Assembly (NCBI GenBank): GCA_003241875.1
Contig: QBLU01000005.1
Location: forward strand, 89,115-153,114
Reading direction: 5' to 3'
DNA from: Alphaproteobacteria bacterium
GTDB taxonomy: Bacteria; Pseudomonadota; Alphaproteobacteria; Sphingomonadales; Sphingomonadaceae
DNA length: 64,000 nucleotides
The first letter of the stretch is position 1, and every line of letters begins with the position of its first letter. The notes under the pieces were generated by a model. That model saw nothing but the letters and a program-made list of their open reading frames with translations, made no database searches and was not told where the DNA came from. Shown one piece after another: positions 54,361-62,112 of this stretch. A program made the translations under genes and the position numbers.

Positions 54361-54455
54361 AAGTGTCGAATTTCCTTACAACTGCACTTGGCTGCTGGGA
54401 TTTGGGCTGTCGACAAGTTGCTGGAATAGTGTCGCCCGGCACCCGCCGTTAGATT

Positions 54456-54471
54456 TGGCACAGCTTTTGCT
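54456..54471 (+). promoter_or_regulatory. Sigma-54 (RpoN) promoter of the PEP-CTERM gene
   Basis: TGGCAC at 54456-54461 and TTGCT at 54467-54471 are separated by five bases, so the invariant GG and GC are ten bases apart, exactly the -24/-12 geometry. The predicted transcript begins near 54483, leaving about 30 bases before the ATG. TGTCG occurs three times upstream (54364, 54408 and 54430), possibly activator sites. PEP-CTERM genes are often RpoN-dependent through PrsK/PrsR, supporting the call. Confidence 0.8.
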
Positions 54472-54513
54472 AGTCGTTGTGTAACGGCAACAATCTAACG
54501 TCAGGGCTGTAAG

Positions 54514-55140
54514 ATGAAAATCACGCTTCTCCTTGCCACGGCGGCGACGCTCACCCTTTCGCAGGCGGCGACCGCAGCGATCCCGGCGCTGACCTATACC
54601 GGCCCCTCTACCCAGGTGGGCAACCCGCCCTTCACGCTGGGATGGTCCTTCAGCGCCACGGCCCCGGTCACGATCTCCGCGCTCGGCTTTTTCGATGCCG
54701 ACCTCGACGGTCTGCAGGAAAGCCATGAGCTGGGCCTGTGGAACAGCAGCGGTACGCTGCTATCGTCGGTGACGATCGGTGCCGGCACCGTGGCGCCGCT
54801 GACGGCAAACTTCCGCTATGCTGCGGTCTCCCCGTTCACGCTCACCGCGGGCGACTATTTCATCGGCGCGCTGTTCACGTCGGGCCTGGACGGTGTGGTT
54901 TTCCCCGGTCAGGGCACGATCACCACGTCACCGCTCATCAGCTTTGGAGGCGCGACCTTTGCCTTCGGTGGAACGCTCGCAAATCCCACCCTGGAGACCG
55001 GTGGCGTCGGATACTTCGGCGCCAACTTCCTGGTCGGTGCCGCCGTGCCGGAACCGGCCAGTTGGACGATGCTGATTGCCGGCTTCGGCCTGACCGGTGC
55101 CGCGCTGCGCCGGCGCCGGGCCACATTCAGCCCCGCGTAA
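54514..55140 (+). CDS. PEPxxW-CTERM sorting domain protein
   Basis: A 208-residue secreted protein. A signal peptide ends near QAATAA; a beta-rich body includes SALGFFDADLDGLQESHELGLWNSSGTLLSSVTI and FRYAAVSPFTLTAGDYFIGALF, and the C-terminus is VPEPASWTMLIAGFGLTGAALRRRR, the PEP-CTERM tripartite signal (PEP motif at 179-181, hydrophobic span, Arg cluster) recognised by an exosortase. It is probably exported and cleaved, then joined to exopolysaccharide-associated matter. It has a sigma-54 promoter. It converges with the LolA-like gene with a 14-base overlap. Molecular role unknown. Confidence 0.88.
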   Translation: MKITLLLATAATLTLSQAATAAIPALTYTGPSTQVGNPPFTLGWSFSATAPVTISALGFFDADLDGLQESHELGLWNSSGTLLSSVTIGAGTVAPLTANFRYAAVSPFTLTAGDYFIGALFTSGLDGVVFPGQGTITTSPLISFGGATFAFGGTLANPTLETGGVGYFGANFLVGAAVPEPASWTMLIAGFGLTGAALRRRRATFSPA

Positions 55141-55723
55141 CCGGGCGTCGCGGGTCCTTGAAGCCGAAGTCGGCCTTCGACAGGTCGGCGTTATAGGTCG
55201 CGCCCGACAATTGCACCGTGCTCGTGCCGCCCTGGGCGTCGCGCGCCGTCCAGCCCTTCAGCGCCAGCCCGCCGGGGGCGGCGGCATCGCGGGCAAAGGC
55301 GATCGACAGCGAGCCGAATTCGGGCCGCTTGGGGTCACGCGCCTCGACGACGACGCGGTTGGCGCTGGCCTCGGTGACCGTCGCCACCCGCGACAGATCG
55401 GGTTCGGACGACAACAGGATGCCGAGCGGCGTCGATTTCACCGGCCATTGCGAGACCTGGTTGACCTTGTAATCGACAAAGGTCAGCGTCTTGCCGTTGC
55501 CGACGATCAACAGCTTGGCGGTGTCGTACTGGAACCGGATCTTGCCCGGGCGGGCGAGGATCATCTTGCCGGTCAGCACCCGGCCATCGGCGCCGGTCTG
55601 GGTGAAATTGGCGCCGAGGCTGGTCGTCGCCTTCAACGAGGCCGCGACATCATCGAGCGGTGCCGCGGTCGCAGGCGCCGCGAGGGCGAGCACGGGGGCG
55701 AGAGCGAGGAGGAGCGTTTTCAT
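55127..55723 (-). CDS. LolA-like outer membrane lipoprotein carrier protein
   Basis: A 198-residue periplasmic protein with signal peptide MKTLLLALAPVLALAAPATAA. LDDVAASLKATTSLGANFTQTGADGRVLTGKMILARPGKIRFQY is the common LolA opening, with VDYKVNQVSQWPVKSTPLGILL in the middle. LolA shuttles lipoproteins from the LolCDE complex to LolB or the outer membrane. The assignment to the LolA/DUF-type carrier fold is good; the true role could be a variant such as polymer carrier. It converges with and overlaps the PEP-CTERM gene. Confidence 0.83.
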   Translation of the reverse strand: MKTLLLALAPVLALAAPATAAPLDDVAASLKATTSLGANFTQTGADGRVLTGKMILARPGKIRFQYDTAKLLIVGNGKTLTFVDYKVNQVSQWPVKSTPLGILLSSEPDLSRVATVTEASANRVVVEARDPKRPEFGSLSIAFARDAAAPGGLALKGWTARDAQGGTSTVQLSGATYNADLSKADFGFKDPRRPVTRG

Positions 55724-55780
55724 GGCGCTTCAATGCGCGCGACCGGGTTGCGCTGCAATGAATGAGGGAGGCAGGCAGGG

Positions 55781-55850
55781 CACGGGCAAAGCCCGTGCTG
55801 GCGTCGGACGGGTTCGGCGGGAAGACCCCACCGCCCCGCCGGCCGGGCTC
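55781..55850. repeat. GC-rich intergenic module, possible repeat family (copy 2)
   Basis: This stretch has the GCAAAGCC, GACGGGTTCGG and CCGCCCCGCCGGCCGG elements in the same order as 43141-43218. It lies between the LolA-like gene start and the end of the LuxR-type gene. The likeness is by eye and partial. Confidence 0.4.
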
Positions 55851-55909
55851 GCGCGTCTCCGCGCCCAGCTAACCGGCACTGCGTGCCGGCGTCGCTGCGC
55901 TCGGGCGCG

Positions 55910-56680
55910 CTACGCCGCCGCCCCCAGATACCCCAGCTGCGCCGCCTTGAAGATCGTCTGCGACCGATTCACCGCATCCAGCTTCTCGCCGGCATTCTGG
56001 ATATGGAACCTCACCGTCGCATGGCTGCGCGACAGGATCAGGCTGATTTCCTTGTCGGTCTTGCCGATCGATGCCCAGCGCAGACATTCGACTTCGCGCT
56101 TGGTCAGCTGGCAATCACTCGGCAGCCATTGGCGGGTGCGGTGCGCCTTTACATAGCCCGCGACGAAACGATGGGTAACGATGCCGAGATAATCCGCATG
56201 CGCCTCGTATTCGGCCGAAAGGTCCTCGCGCAGCTTGTCCTTGCAGTTGTAGCTGACGGCGCCGATCTGGCCGAAGGGCAGGTGGATCGGAATGACGATC
56301 GCCACCTTGGTCAGCGCCCGCTTCTCGAAATTCTCCAGCCCGATCTGGTCGAGATAGCGATTCGGCTGGCGGGTGCGAAAGCCCTGGGCATTGACCCAGA
56401 AGGGTTCCGATTCGTAGCGGCAGGCCCTGGGGATCGGCGACGACAGCGCCAACCGCGAATCGGCCCACCAGCGCTCGTTCTCGCCGGTCCAGCCGAACAC
56501 TTCGGACGCCAGCACATTGCCATCGGCATCGAGCATCGTCTGTTTCGACGCGATATTGTCGCAGACGGCGACGCGAAAATCGCCCAGGCGCAATGCGATG
56601 TCGCGCAATGCCTCGGCGGCGCTGCGCACATCGCCGAGGCTGCGGACGGAAACGGCAGCAAGATCAGCAGCAAGGTCCAT
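55910..56680 (-). CDS. LuxR-family transcriptional regulator with autoinducer-binding-like domain
   Basis: A 256-residue regulator. The N-terminal ~180 residues resemble an autoinducer-binding domain (VFGWTGENERWWADSRLALSSPIPRACRYESEPFW), and residues about 187-250 form a LuxR-type helix-turn-helix: LTKREVECLRWASIGKTDKEISLIL SRSHATVRFHIQNAGEKL. No luxI synthase is near, so it may be an orphan sensing a pathway metabolite. It is divergent from the Rieske/P450 cluster and is the natural candidate regulator. ATG at MDLAADLAAV gives the normal start. Ligand unknown. Confidence 0.85.
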   Translation of the reverse strand: MDLAADLAAVSVRSLGDVRSAAEALRDIALRLGDFRVAVCDNIASKQTMLDADGNVLASEVFGWTGENERWWADSRLALSSPIPRACRYESEPFWVNAQGFRTRQPNRYLDQIGLENFEKRALTKVAIVIPIHLPFGQIGAVSYNCKDKLREDLSAEYEAHADYLGIVTHRFVAGYVKAHRTRQWLPSDCQLTKREVECLRWASIGKTDKEISLILSRSHATVRFHIQNAGEKLDAVNRSQTIFKAAQLGYLGAAA

Positions 56681-56782
56681 CGCGTCTACTCCCCAGTGGC
56701 TGTGCGCTCGGCTTTTCGCCGTTCCGCGACTTCCCACAAATGAGCGGTGTCGCGCTGGCCTCTGACGGGCCTAGACTGCACG

Positions 56783-56793
56783 TTGCGACGCAA
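56783..56793. promoter_or_regulatory. Short palindrome, candidate regulator site
   Basis: TTGCGACGCAA is a perfect 5-base inverted repeat around a central A, in the 168 bases between the divergent LuxR gene and the catabolic cluster. It could be an operator, but is short and not typical of a lux box. Low weight. Confidence 0.3.
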
Positions 56794-56848
56794 GAATAGA
56801 ACGAGCGGGCGGCGGCTGCAATGCCGCTCGCATCGGAGATGTGCACCG

Positions 56849-57055
56849 ATGGTCGATGAATATTGCTCCACCTGCCGCTTTTGGTTGCAGACCCGGGTCG
56901 AAGGGCCGGGCGTGCCCGGCATCCCCGGCACGCCGCCGCAGGGCGAATGCAAGCGTTATGCCCCGCATCCGAGCGTCGGTTCCGGGCACCGCCATGTGCT
57001 GTGGCCGGTGACCGCGGCGGCGGATTATTGCGGCGAATGGACGGCGAGGAGATAG
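56849..57055 (+). CDS. Small four-cysteine protein
   Basis: A 68-residue protein with C6-x2-C9, C34 and C61, arranged CSTCRFW, GECKRYAP and DYCGEW, probably a zinc or iron site. No family name is certain. Similar small CxxC...CGEW proteins occur in other proteobacteria. Its stop is 4 bases before the Rieske oxygenase start, whose ribosome site (GAGGAG) is inside this gene, so the two are coupled. It could be a maturation or regulatory helper for the oxygenase, by inference only. Confidence 0.65.
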   Translation: MVDEYCSTCRFWLQTRVEGPGVPGIPGTPPQGECKRYAPHPSVGSGHRHVLWPVTAAADYCGEWTARR

Positions 57056-57059
57056 CGCG

Positions 57060-58385
57060 ATGGCCACCGCATTCGACTGGAAATCGGTCCCGCTCGACCG
57101 TGTCGGCCCCGATCATGGCATCGGCACGCCGGCGGCCAAGCTGCCCGATCCCGATCTCGGCACCGGCAAGATTCCGGCGGCGCGCTATACGTCGAAGGAC
57201 TACATGGCGCGCGAATGGGCGGCGATGTGGACCAAGGTCTGGCTGCTCGGCGCTCGCGAGGAGCTGATTCCCGACGCCGGCGACTGGCTGAGCCATGAAG
57301 TCGGCACCGAAAGCTTCATCTTCGTCCGCCAGGCCGATGGCGAGGTGAAGGGCTTCTTCAACGTCTGCCCGCACCGCGGCAACCGGCTGGTGCCCAAGGA
57401 CGCGTCCGGCTTCGCCAACTCCTTCCGCTGCGGCTATCACCATTGGGAATGGCAGACCGACGGCGGCCTGAAGAACATCCCCGATCGCGAGACCTTCTCG
57501 CAATTGCAGGACGCCGCCGTCGATTGCGCGCTGGGGCTGAAGGAGGTCCGCACCGACCGCTGGGGCGGCTTTGTCTGGTTCACGATGAACAGGCAGGCCG
57601 AATCGCTGCGCGACTTCCTCGGCGTCATCCCGGAACATCTCGACCCCTACAAGTTCGAGGCGATGAAGCTCATCGACTGGAAGACGATCCGCTGGGACTG
57701 CAACTGGAAGACCAGCGTCGACGCCTTCAACGAGACCTATCACGTCCAGGGCATCCACCCGGAGCTGTTGTCCTGGCTCGACGACTGGAACGTCCAGATC
57801 GATTGTCTCGGCATCCACAATCGCTATCTGGTGCCGTTCACGACGCCCAGCCCGCGGTATGAAGACCAAGCGACGCCATCGCCGATGATGCACGGCTTTG
57901 CCCAGCTGCACGGCGTCGATCCGGCGGATTACGAAGGCCGGCCGCGGCAGCTGCGCCTCGCCATCCAGAAGGCCAAGCGCGCCATCCAGCACGACAGCAT
58001 CTATCCCTATGCCGGGCTGAACGACGACCAGCTGTCGGACGATTATCACTACATGATCTTCCCGAACGTCACGATGAACATCTATGGCGAGACGATGCTG
58101 ATGTTCGTGTCGCGTCCGCATCCGACCGACCCCGACAAGATGCTGTTCGACCTGCTGAATTTCGCCCATCTGGCACCCGGGACGCCGCACCAGTTCCCTG
58201 AGCACACGACCTATGACCATGGCCAGATCAGCCTCGGCCAGGTGCTCGACCAGGACGCCTTCAACCTGCCGGTGGTGCAGGAGGGGATGCACAGCGCAGC
58301 GTATGACGGGCTGATCCTGGGCAGCCAGGAGCTGCGCATCCGGCACTTCCACAAGGTGCTGGAGGATTATGTCGGACCCGACTGA
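57060..58385 (+). CDS. Rieske-type aromatic ring-hydroxylating oxygenase alpha subunit
   Basis: A 441-residue Rieske non-heme iron oxygenase. The Rieske site is C103-P-H105-R and C124-x2-H127 (spacing 18 residues), and the mononuclear iron site includes H228 and H233 in FNETYHVQGIHPE. No beta subunit is near, so it may be an alpha-only (homotrimeric) type. Such enzymes add one or two O atoms to aromatic, terpenoid or steroid substrates with electrons from a ferredoxin. The Rieske ferredoxin gene overlaps the 3' end by 17 bases. The substrate is not predictable from sequence. Confidence 0.9.
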   Translation: MATAFDWKSVPLDRVGPDHGIGTPAAKLPDPDLGTGKIPAARYTSKDYMAREWAAMWTKVWLLGAREELIPDAGDWLSHEVGTESFIFVRQADGEVKGFFNVCPHRGNRLVPKDASGFANSFRCGYHHWEWQTDGGLKNIPDRETFSQLQDAAVDCALGLKEVRTDRWGGFVWFTMNRQAESLRDFLGVIPEHLDPYKFEAMKLIDWKTIRWDCNWKTSVDAFNETYHVQGIHPELLSWLDDWNVQIDCLGIHNRYLVPFTTPSPRYEDQATPSPMMHGFAQLHGVDPADYEGRPRQLRLAIQKAKRAIQHDSIYPYAGLNDDQLSDDYHYMIFPNVTMNIYGETMLMFVSRPHPTDPDKMLFDLLNFAHLAPGTPHQFPEHTTYDHGQISLGQVLDQDAFNLPVVQEGMHSAAYDGLILGSQELRIRHFHKVLEDYVGPD

Positions 58386-58701
58386 GGCGGCGGATGCGGC
58401 CTGGCAGGACGCCGGCGCCGCCGATCTCGCGCTGTCGGCCTTGCAATGCCGCAGCGTAGGCACGGCCCGGGTACTGGTCGTCCGCGACGGCGCCGGCAGC
58501 TATTTTGCGGTTTCACCCGAATGCAGCCACGCCGCGCTGCCGCTGGAGGGCGGCCGGGTGCGCGGCTCCGCGATCCTCTGCCCGCATCACGGTGCCCGCT
58601 TCGACCTCAGGACCGGTCGCCACCTGGGGCCGCCGGCCTGGACCGGCATCGCCAGCTGGCCGGTGCGGGTGGTGGCGGACCGGGTTGAGGTGCTGCTTTA
58701 G
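58369..58701 (+). CDS. Rieske ferredoxin
   Basis: A 110-residue soluble 2Fe-2S protein with Rieske ligands C52-S-H54 and C71-P-H-H74 in ECSHAALPLEGG and LCPHHGARFDL. It probably delivers electrons to the Rieske oxygenase encoded by the overlapping upstream gene. No ferredoxin reductase gene is found in the window, so one must be elsewhere or shared. The 17-base overlap suggests coupling. It is followed by a repeat and then the SDR genes. Confidence 0.88.
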   Translation: MSDPTEAADAAWQDAGAADLALSALQCRSVGTARVLVVRDGAGSYFAVSPECSHAALPLEGGRVRGSAILCPHHGARFDLRTGRHLGPPAWTGIASWPVRVVADRVEVLL

Positions 58702-58704
58702 CGT

Positions 58705-58837
58705 TTCCTCCCCCTCAGGGGGGAGGCGAGAGACGGCGAAGCCGGCCCGGGTGGGGGTCGACCCAGCGCGCCCGCGTCAGCACCACCCCCACCCGCTGCG
58801 CTGGCGCGCGAGTCGCCTCCCCCTGGAGGGGGAGGAA
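58705..58837. repeat. Palindromic intergenic repeat, family B copy 2
   Basis: The element matches 51496-51627 across both arms, with a different centre. Unlike copy 1 it lies between co-oriented genes (Rieske ferredoxin and first SDR), where it could partially attenuate transcription or stabilise the upstream message. Confidence 0.85.
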
Positions 58838-58897
58838 GCCTGCCTCACCATTTCGCTGGGCTGGCGGTCACCCCGCCACTGCGCCAAACTCGCCGGC

Positions 58898-59632
58898 ATG
58901 AGCGACGACCTCTCCGGCAAGGTGGCCCTGGTCACCGGCGCAGCCTCGGGCATCGGCGCGGCGTGCGCGGCGCTGCTGGAGGCGCGCGGCGCCCGGGTCC
59001 TCGGCACCGATATCCGGCCGCAACCGGGCCAGTTCGCCCATGACGTGACCAGCGAGGCCGGCTGGGACGCCGCCGTCGCCGAATGCGTCGCCCGGCACGG
59101 GCGACTCGACATCCTCGTTTCCAACGCCGGCACCGCCGATTTCGGCTCGATCATGGACATGGACATGGACCGGCTGCGCGAACAGTCGCGCGTCCATGTC
59201 GAAGGCGCCTTTCTCGGCATCCGCGCCGCCGTCGCCCAGATGCGCAAGCAGGGAAGCCCGGCGCACGGCAGCATCATCGTCATTGCCTCGATCAGCGGGC
59301 TGAAGCCGATCATGCAGACGACGACCTACGGCACCGCCAAGGCCGCCCAGATCAACATGTGCCGCGCCATCGGCGTCGAGCTCGGCCGCAAGGGCGAATT
59401 CATCCGGGTCAACGCCGTCTGCCCCGGCGGCACCCGCACCGCGATGACCGAGGAGATGTTCGGCGGCGCCGCCTATTGGGAAGCGCCCGACAGTTTCGCG
59501 CAACTGCCGCTGAAGGATTACGCCCGGCCGGACGACATCGCCGAGCAGGTCGCGTTCCTCGCCTCGGACGATGCGAGCTTCATCACCGCCGCCCATCACA
59601 TCGTCGATGGCGGTTGGGTGTTGACGGCATGA
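58898..59632 (+). CDS. Short-chain dehydrogenase/reductase 1
   Basis: A 244-residue classical SDR. The cofactor motif is TGAASGIG at 13-20, NAG at 76-78, and the active site is S131, Y144 and K148 (YGTAK); Asp in TDIRP suggests NAD(H) preference. A tandem MDMDMD repeat is in the middle. It would oxidise or reduce a hydroxyl/keto group of the pathway substrate. It overlaps the next SDR gene by four bases. The repeat of family B lies upstream. Confidence 0.88.
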   Translation: MSDDLSGKVALVTGAASGIGAACAALLEARGARVLGTDIRPQPGQFAHDVTSEAGWDAAVAECVARHGRLDILVSNAGTADFGSIMDMDMDRLREQSRVHVEGAFLGIRAAVAQMRKQGSPAHGSIIVIASISGLKPIMQTTTYGTAKAAQINMCRAIGVELGRKGEFIRVNAVCPGGTRTAMTEEMFGGAAYWEAPDSFAQLPLKDYARPDDIAEQVAFLASDDASFITAAHHIVDGGWVLTA

Positions 59633-60372
59633 CAGATCGTGTCGCACTTGTCACGGGCGCAACCTCGGGCATCGGCCGGGCCGTCGCGGTCCGCCTCTCG
59701 GCCGATGGCTTCCACGTCGTCGCCGCCGGCCGCAACGCGGCACGCGGCGCCGTAACGGTCGACCTGTGCCGAAGCGCCGAATTCATCCCCTTCGACACCA
59801 CCGACGAGGCCGATTGGGAGCGCGTCACCACCGGGATCGTCACGACGCACGGCCGCCTCGACGCCGTCGTCAACTCCGCCGGCGCCTTCTTTTCCAAGCC
59901 CTTGCCCGACACCAGCCTCGCCGAGTTCCGCGCGCTGTGGGAGGCCGATGTCGAATCGGTGATCATGGGCACCAAATGGGCGATGCGGGCGATGCGCGAC
60001 ACCGCCACCGCCGGCTCGATCGTCAATATCTCGTCGCTCGCCGGCGTCATCGGCCTGGAGGATTGCGCCGCCTATTGCGCCGCCAAGGCCGCCGTCACGC
60101 ATTTCTCCAGGATCGCGGCGGTGGAGGCCGGCGACCTTACCCCGCCCTGCCGGGTCAACAGCCTCAATCCCGGCGTCATCCTGACCGAGATGATCACCAA
60201 CGCCTATGGCGACTCGCCCGAGGTTCGCGATTTCGTCATGGATGGCAATGCCCTGCAGCGCGTCGGCCTCGCCGACGACATCGCGTCTGCGGCCAGCTTC
60301 CTCGCCGGACCACGCTCGCGCTTCGTCACCGGCACGGCGATGATCGTCGATGGCGGCCGCGGCGCGGATTAA
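59629..60372 (+). CDS. Short-chain dehydrogenase/reductase 2
   Basis: A 247-residue classical SDR with TGATSGIG at 9-16, NSAGAF, S136, Y149 and K153 (YCAAK). AAGRN after the second strand, with Arg, suggests NADP(H) rather than NAD(H). It begins in the stop of SDR 1 (ATGA). Together the three SDRs of the cluster could act on different positions of a polycyclic or terpenoid substrate. Substrate is unknown. Confidence 0.87.
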   Translation: MTDRVALVTGATSGIGRAVAVRLSADGFHVVAAGRNAARGAVTVDLCRSAEFIPFDTTDEADWERVTTGIVTTHGRLDAVVNSAGAFFSKPLPDTSLAEFRALWEADVESVIMGTKWAMRAMRDTATAGSIVNISSLAGVIGLEDCAAYCAAKAAVTHFSRIAAVEAGDLTPPCRVNSLNPGVILTEMITNAYGDSPEVRDFVMDGNALQRVGLADDIASAASFLAGPRSRFVTGTAMIVDGGRGAD

Positions 60373-60384
60373 AATGGGAATTCG

Positions 60385-61395
60385 ATGACCGACAACCGCC
60401 GCTTCGTCCTCGTGCGCCGCCCCGACGGCACGCCGGTGCCCGACGATTTCGCGCTGCAGACTGCGCAGACTCCGACGCTCGCCCCCGGCGAAGTCCTCGT
60501 CCGCAACGTCTATGCCTCGCTCGATCCGGCGATTCGCGGCTGGCTCGACGACGCGCCGAGCTACATGCCGCCGGTGCCGCTCGGCGACGCCGTCCGCGCC
60601 ACCACGGTCGGCACCGTCGCCGACAGCGCCAACCCCGAATTCGCCATCGGCGACTGGGTGCTCGGGCTCAACGCCATCGAGGACTATTCGGTCGCGGTGC
60701 CGGGCGGCTTCACCCAGAAGATCGATCCCGCCGCGGTCCCGGCCGTCACCAACTACCTTTCCGTGTTCGGCGCCGTCGGGCTGACCGCCTATTTCGGGCT
60801 GCTCGAAGTCGGCAAGCCCAAGGCCGGCGAGACGGTGTTGGTGACCGGCGCCGCCGGCGCGGTCGGCAGCCTCGTCGGCCAGATCGCCAGGATCCAGGGC
60901 TGCCGCGTCATCGGCATCGCCGGCGGTCCCGCCAAATGTGCCCGGCTGACCGAACGCTATGGCTATGACGCCGCCATCGATTATCGCGGCAAGGACGAAG
61001 CGGCGCTGGTCGCCGCCATCGCCGCTGCCGCCCCCGACGGCGTCGACGTCATCTTCGAAAACGTCGGCGGCATCATCCTCGATGCCGGGCTGATGAACCT
61101 GCGCGACGGCGCCCGCGTCGCGCTGTGCGGGCTGATCTCCGAATACAACGCCCCCGCACCCGTCGGCGTCCGCAACCTTTGGCAGCTGATCGTCCATTCC
61201 GCCTCGATCAACGGGCTATTGGTGCGCGATTTCGTGCCGCGCTTCAGCGAGGGCGCCGCCGTCATGGGCGGCTGGCTCGCCGAGGGAAAACTGGTGTTCG
61301 ACGAGGATATCGTCGACGGCATCGACAACGCCTTTGCCGCCTTCATGACGCTGTTTTCCGGCGGCAACGACGGCAAGCTGATCCTGAAGATCTGA
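60385..61395 (+). CDS. MDR-family NADP-dependent oxidoreductase (PTGR/CurA-like)
   Basis: A 336-residue zinc-independent medium-chain reductase. VRNVYASLDPAIRGWLDDAPSYMPPVPLGD is the leukotriene-dehydrogenase/PTGR-like start, VLVTGAAGAVGSLVGQIARIQGC is the cofactor site, and YDAAIDYRGKD and VDVIFENVGG match the same group. Members reduce alpha,beta-unsaturated ketones. The stop shares one base with the next SDR start (TGATG). It could saturate a ring or side-chain double bond in the cluster's pathway. Confidence 0.88.
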   Translation: MTDNRRFVLVRRPDGTPVPDDFALQTAQTPTLAPGEVLVRNVYASLDPAIRGWLDDAPSYMPPVPLGDAVRATTVGTVADSANPEFAIGDWVLGLNAIEDYSVAVPGGFTQKIDPAAVPAVTNYLSVFGAVGLTAYFGLLEVGKPKAGETVLVTGAAGAVGSLVGQIARIQGCRVIGIAGGPAKCARLTERYGYDAAIDYRGKDEAALVAAIAAAAPDGVDVIFENVGGIILDAGLMNLRDGARVALCGLISEYNAPAPVGVRNLWQLIVHSASINGLLVRDFVPRFSEGAAVMGGWLAEGKLVFDEDIVDGIDNAFAAFMTLFSGGNDGKLILKI

Positions 61396-62102
61396 TGCGG
61401 CTCGCCGGCCTGTCCGCGGTCGTCACCGGCGCCGCCTCGGGCATCGGCCTCGCCACCGTCCAGCGCCTGCAGGACGACGGCGCCCGCGTCTTCACCATCG
61501 ATCGCGCCGGCGACACCGATCTCACCATCGACGTCGCCGCCCCCGGCGCTGCCGAGGCCATCATCGCCGCCGCCACCGCCACGCTCGGCGGCCTCGACAT
61601 CCTCGTCTGCAACGCCGGCATCAGCGGCTTCATGCCCCTCGACGACCATCCCGACGCCTTCTGGGACGACACCATCGCCATCAACCTGACCTCGGTGTTC
61701 AAGCTCTGCCGCGCCGCCGCGCCGGTGCTGAAGGCCAGCCGCCAGGGGCGTGTCGTCACCATCGGCTCGGTCATGTCGCGCTATGGCGACGCCGGCATGG
61801 CCGCCTATGCCGTCTCGAAACACGGCGTGCTCGGCCTGACCCGGTCGCTGGCGACCGAGCTCGGCCCCGCCGGCATCACCGTCAACTGCGTCATGCCGGG
61901 TGCGATCATGACCGGCATCACCGCGCCGACCTTTGCCGCCATGCCCGCGTTCGAAAGCTTCTGGCGCGACAAGGCCCCGCTGAAGCGCATCGGCACCCCC
62001 GACGACGTCGCCGCGGTCATCGCCTTCCTCGCCAGCGACGACGCCCGCTTCGTTTCCGGCCATGGCATCGCCGTCGATGGCGGCGCGATGGCGCATCCGT
62101 GA
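61395..62102 (+). CDS. Short-chain dehydrogenase/reductase 3
   Basis: A 235-residue SDR with TGAASGIG at 11-18, NAG at 73-75 in LVCNAGISG, S125, Y138 and K142 (YAVSK). TIDRA suggests NAD(H). It is the third SDR of the cluster and differs in sequence from the other two, so they are not simple duplicates. Eleven bases separate it from the epoxide-hydrolase-like gene. Confidence 0.87.
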   Translation: MRLAGLSAVVTGAASGIGLATVQRLQDDGARVFTIDRAGDTDLTIDVAAPGAAEAIIAAATATLGGLDILVCNAGISGFMPLDDHPDAFWDDTIAINLTSVFKLCRAAAPVLKASRQGRVVTIGSVMSRYGDAGMAAYAVSKHGVLGLTRSLATELGPAGITVNCVMPGAIMTGITAPTFAAMPAFESFWRDKAPLKRIGTPDDVAAVIAFLASDDARFVSGHGIAVDGGAMAHP

Positions 62103-62112
62103 AGGACCCCGC

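Noticed and set aside
59152..59172. Tandem ATGGAC units inside the first SDR gene.
   Set aside because: They encode a short MDMDMD stretch in frame and are a small coding repeat, not a regulatory or mobile element.
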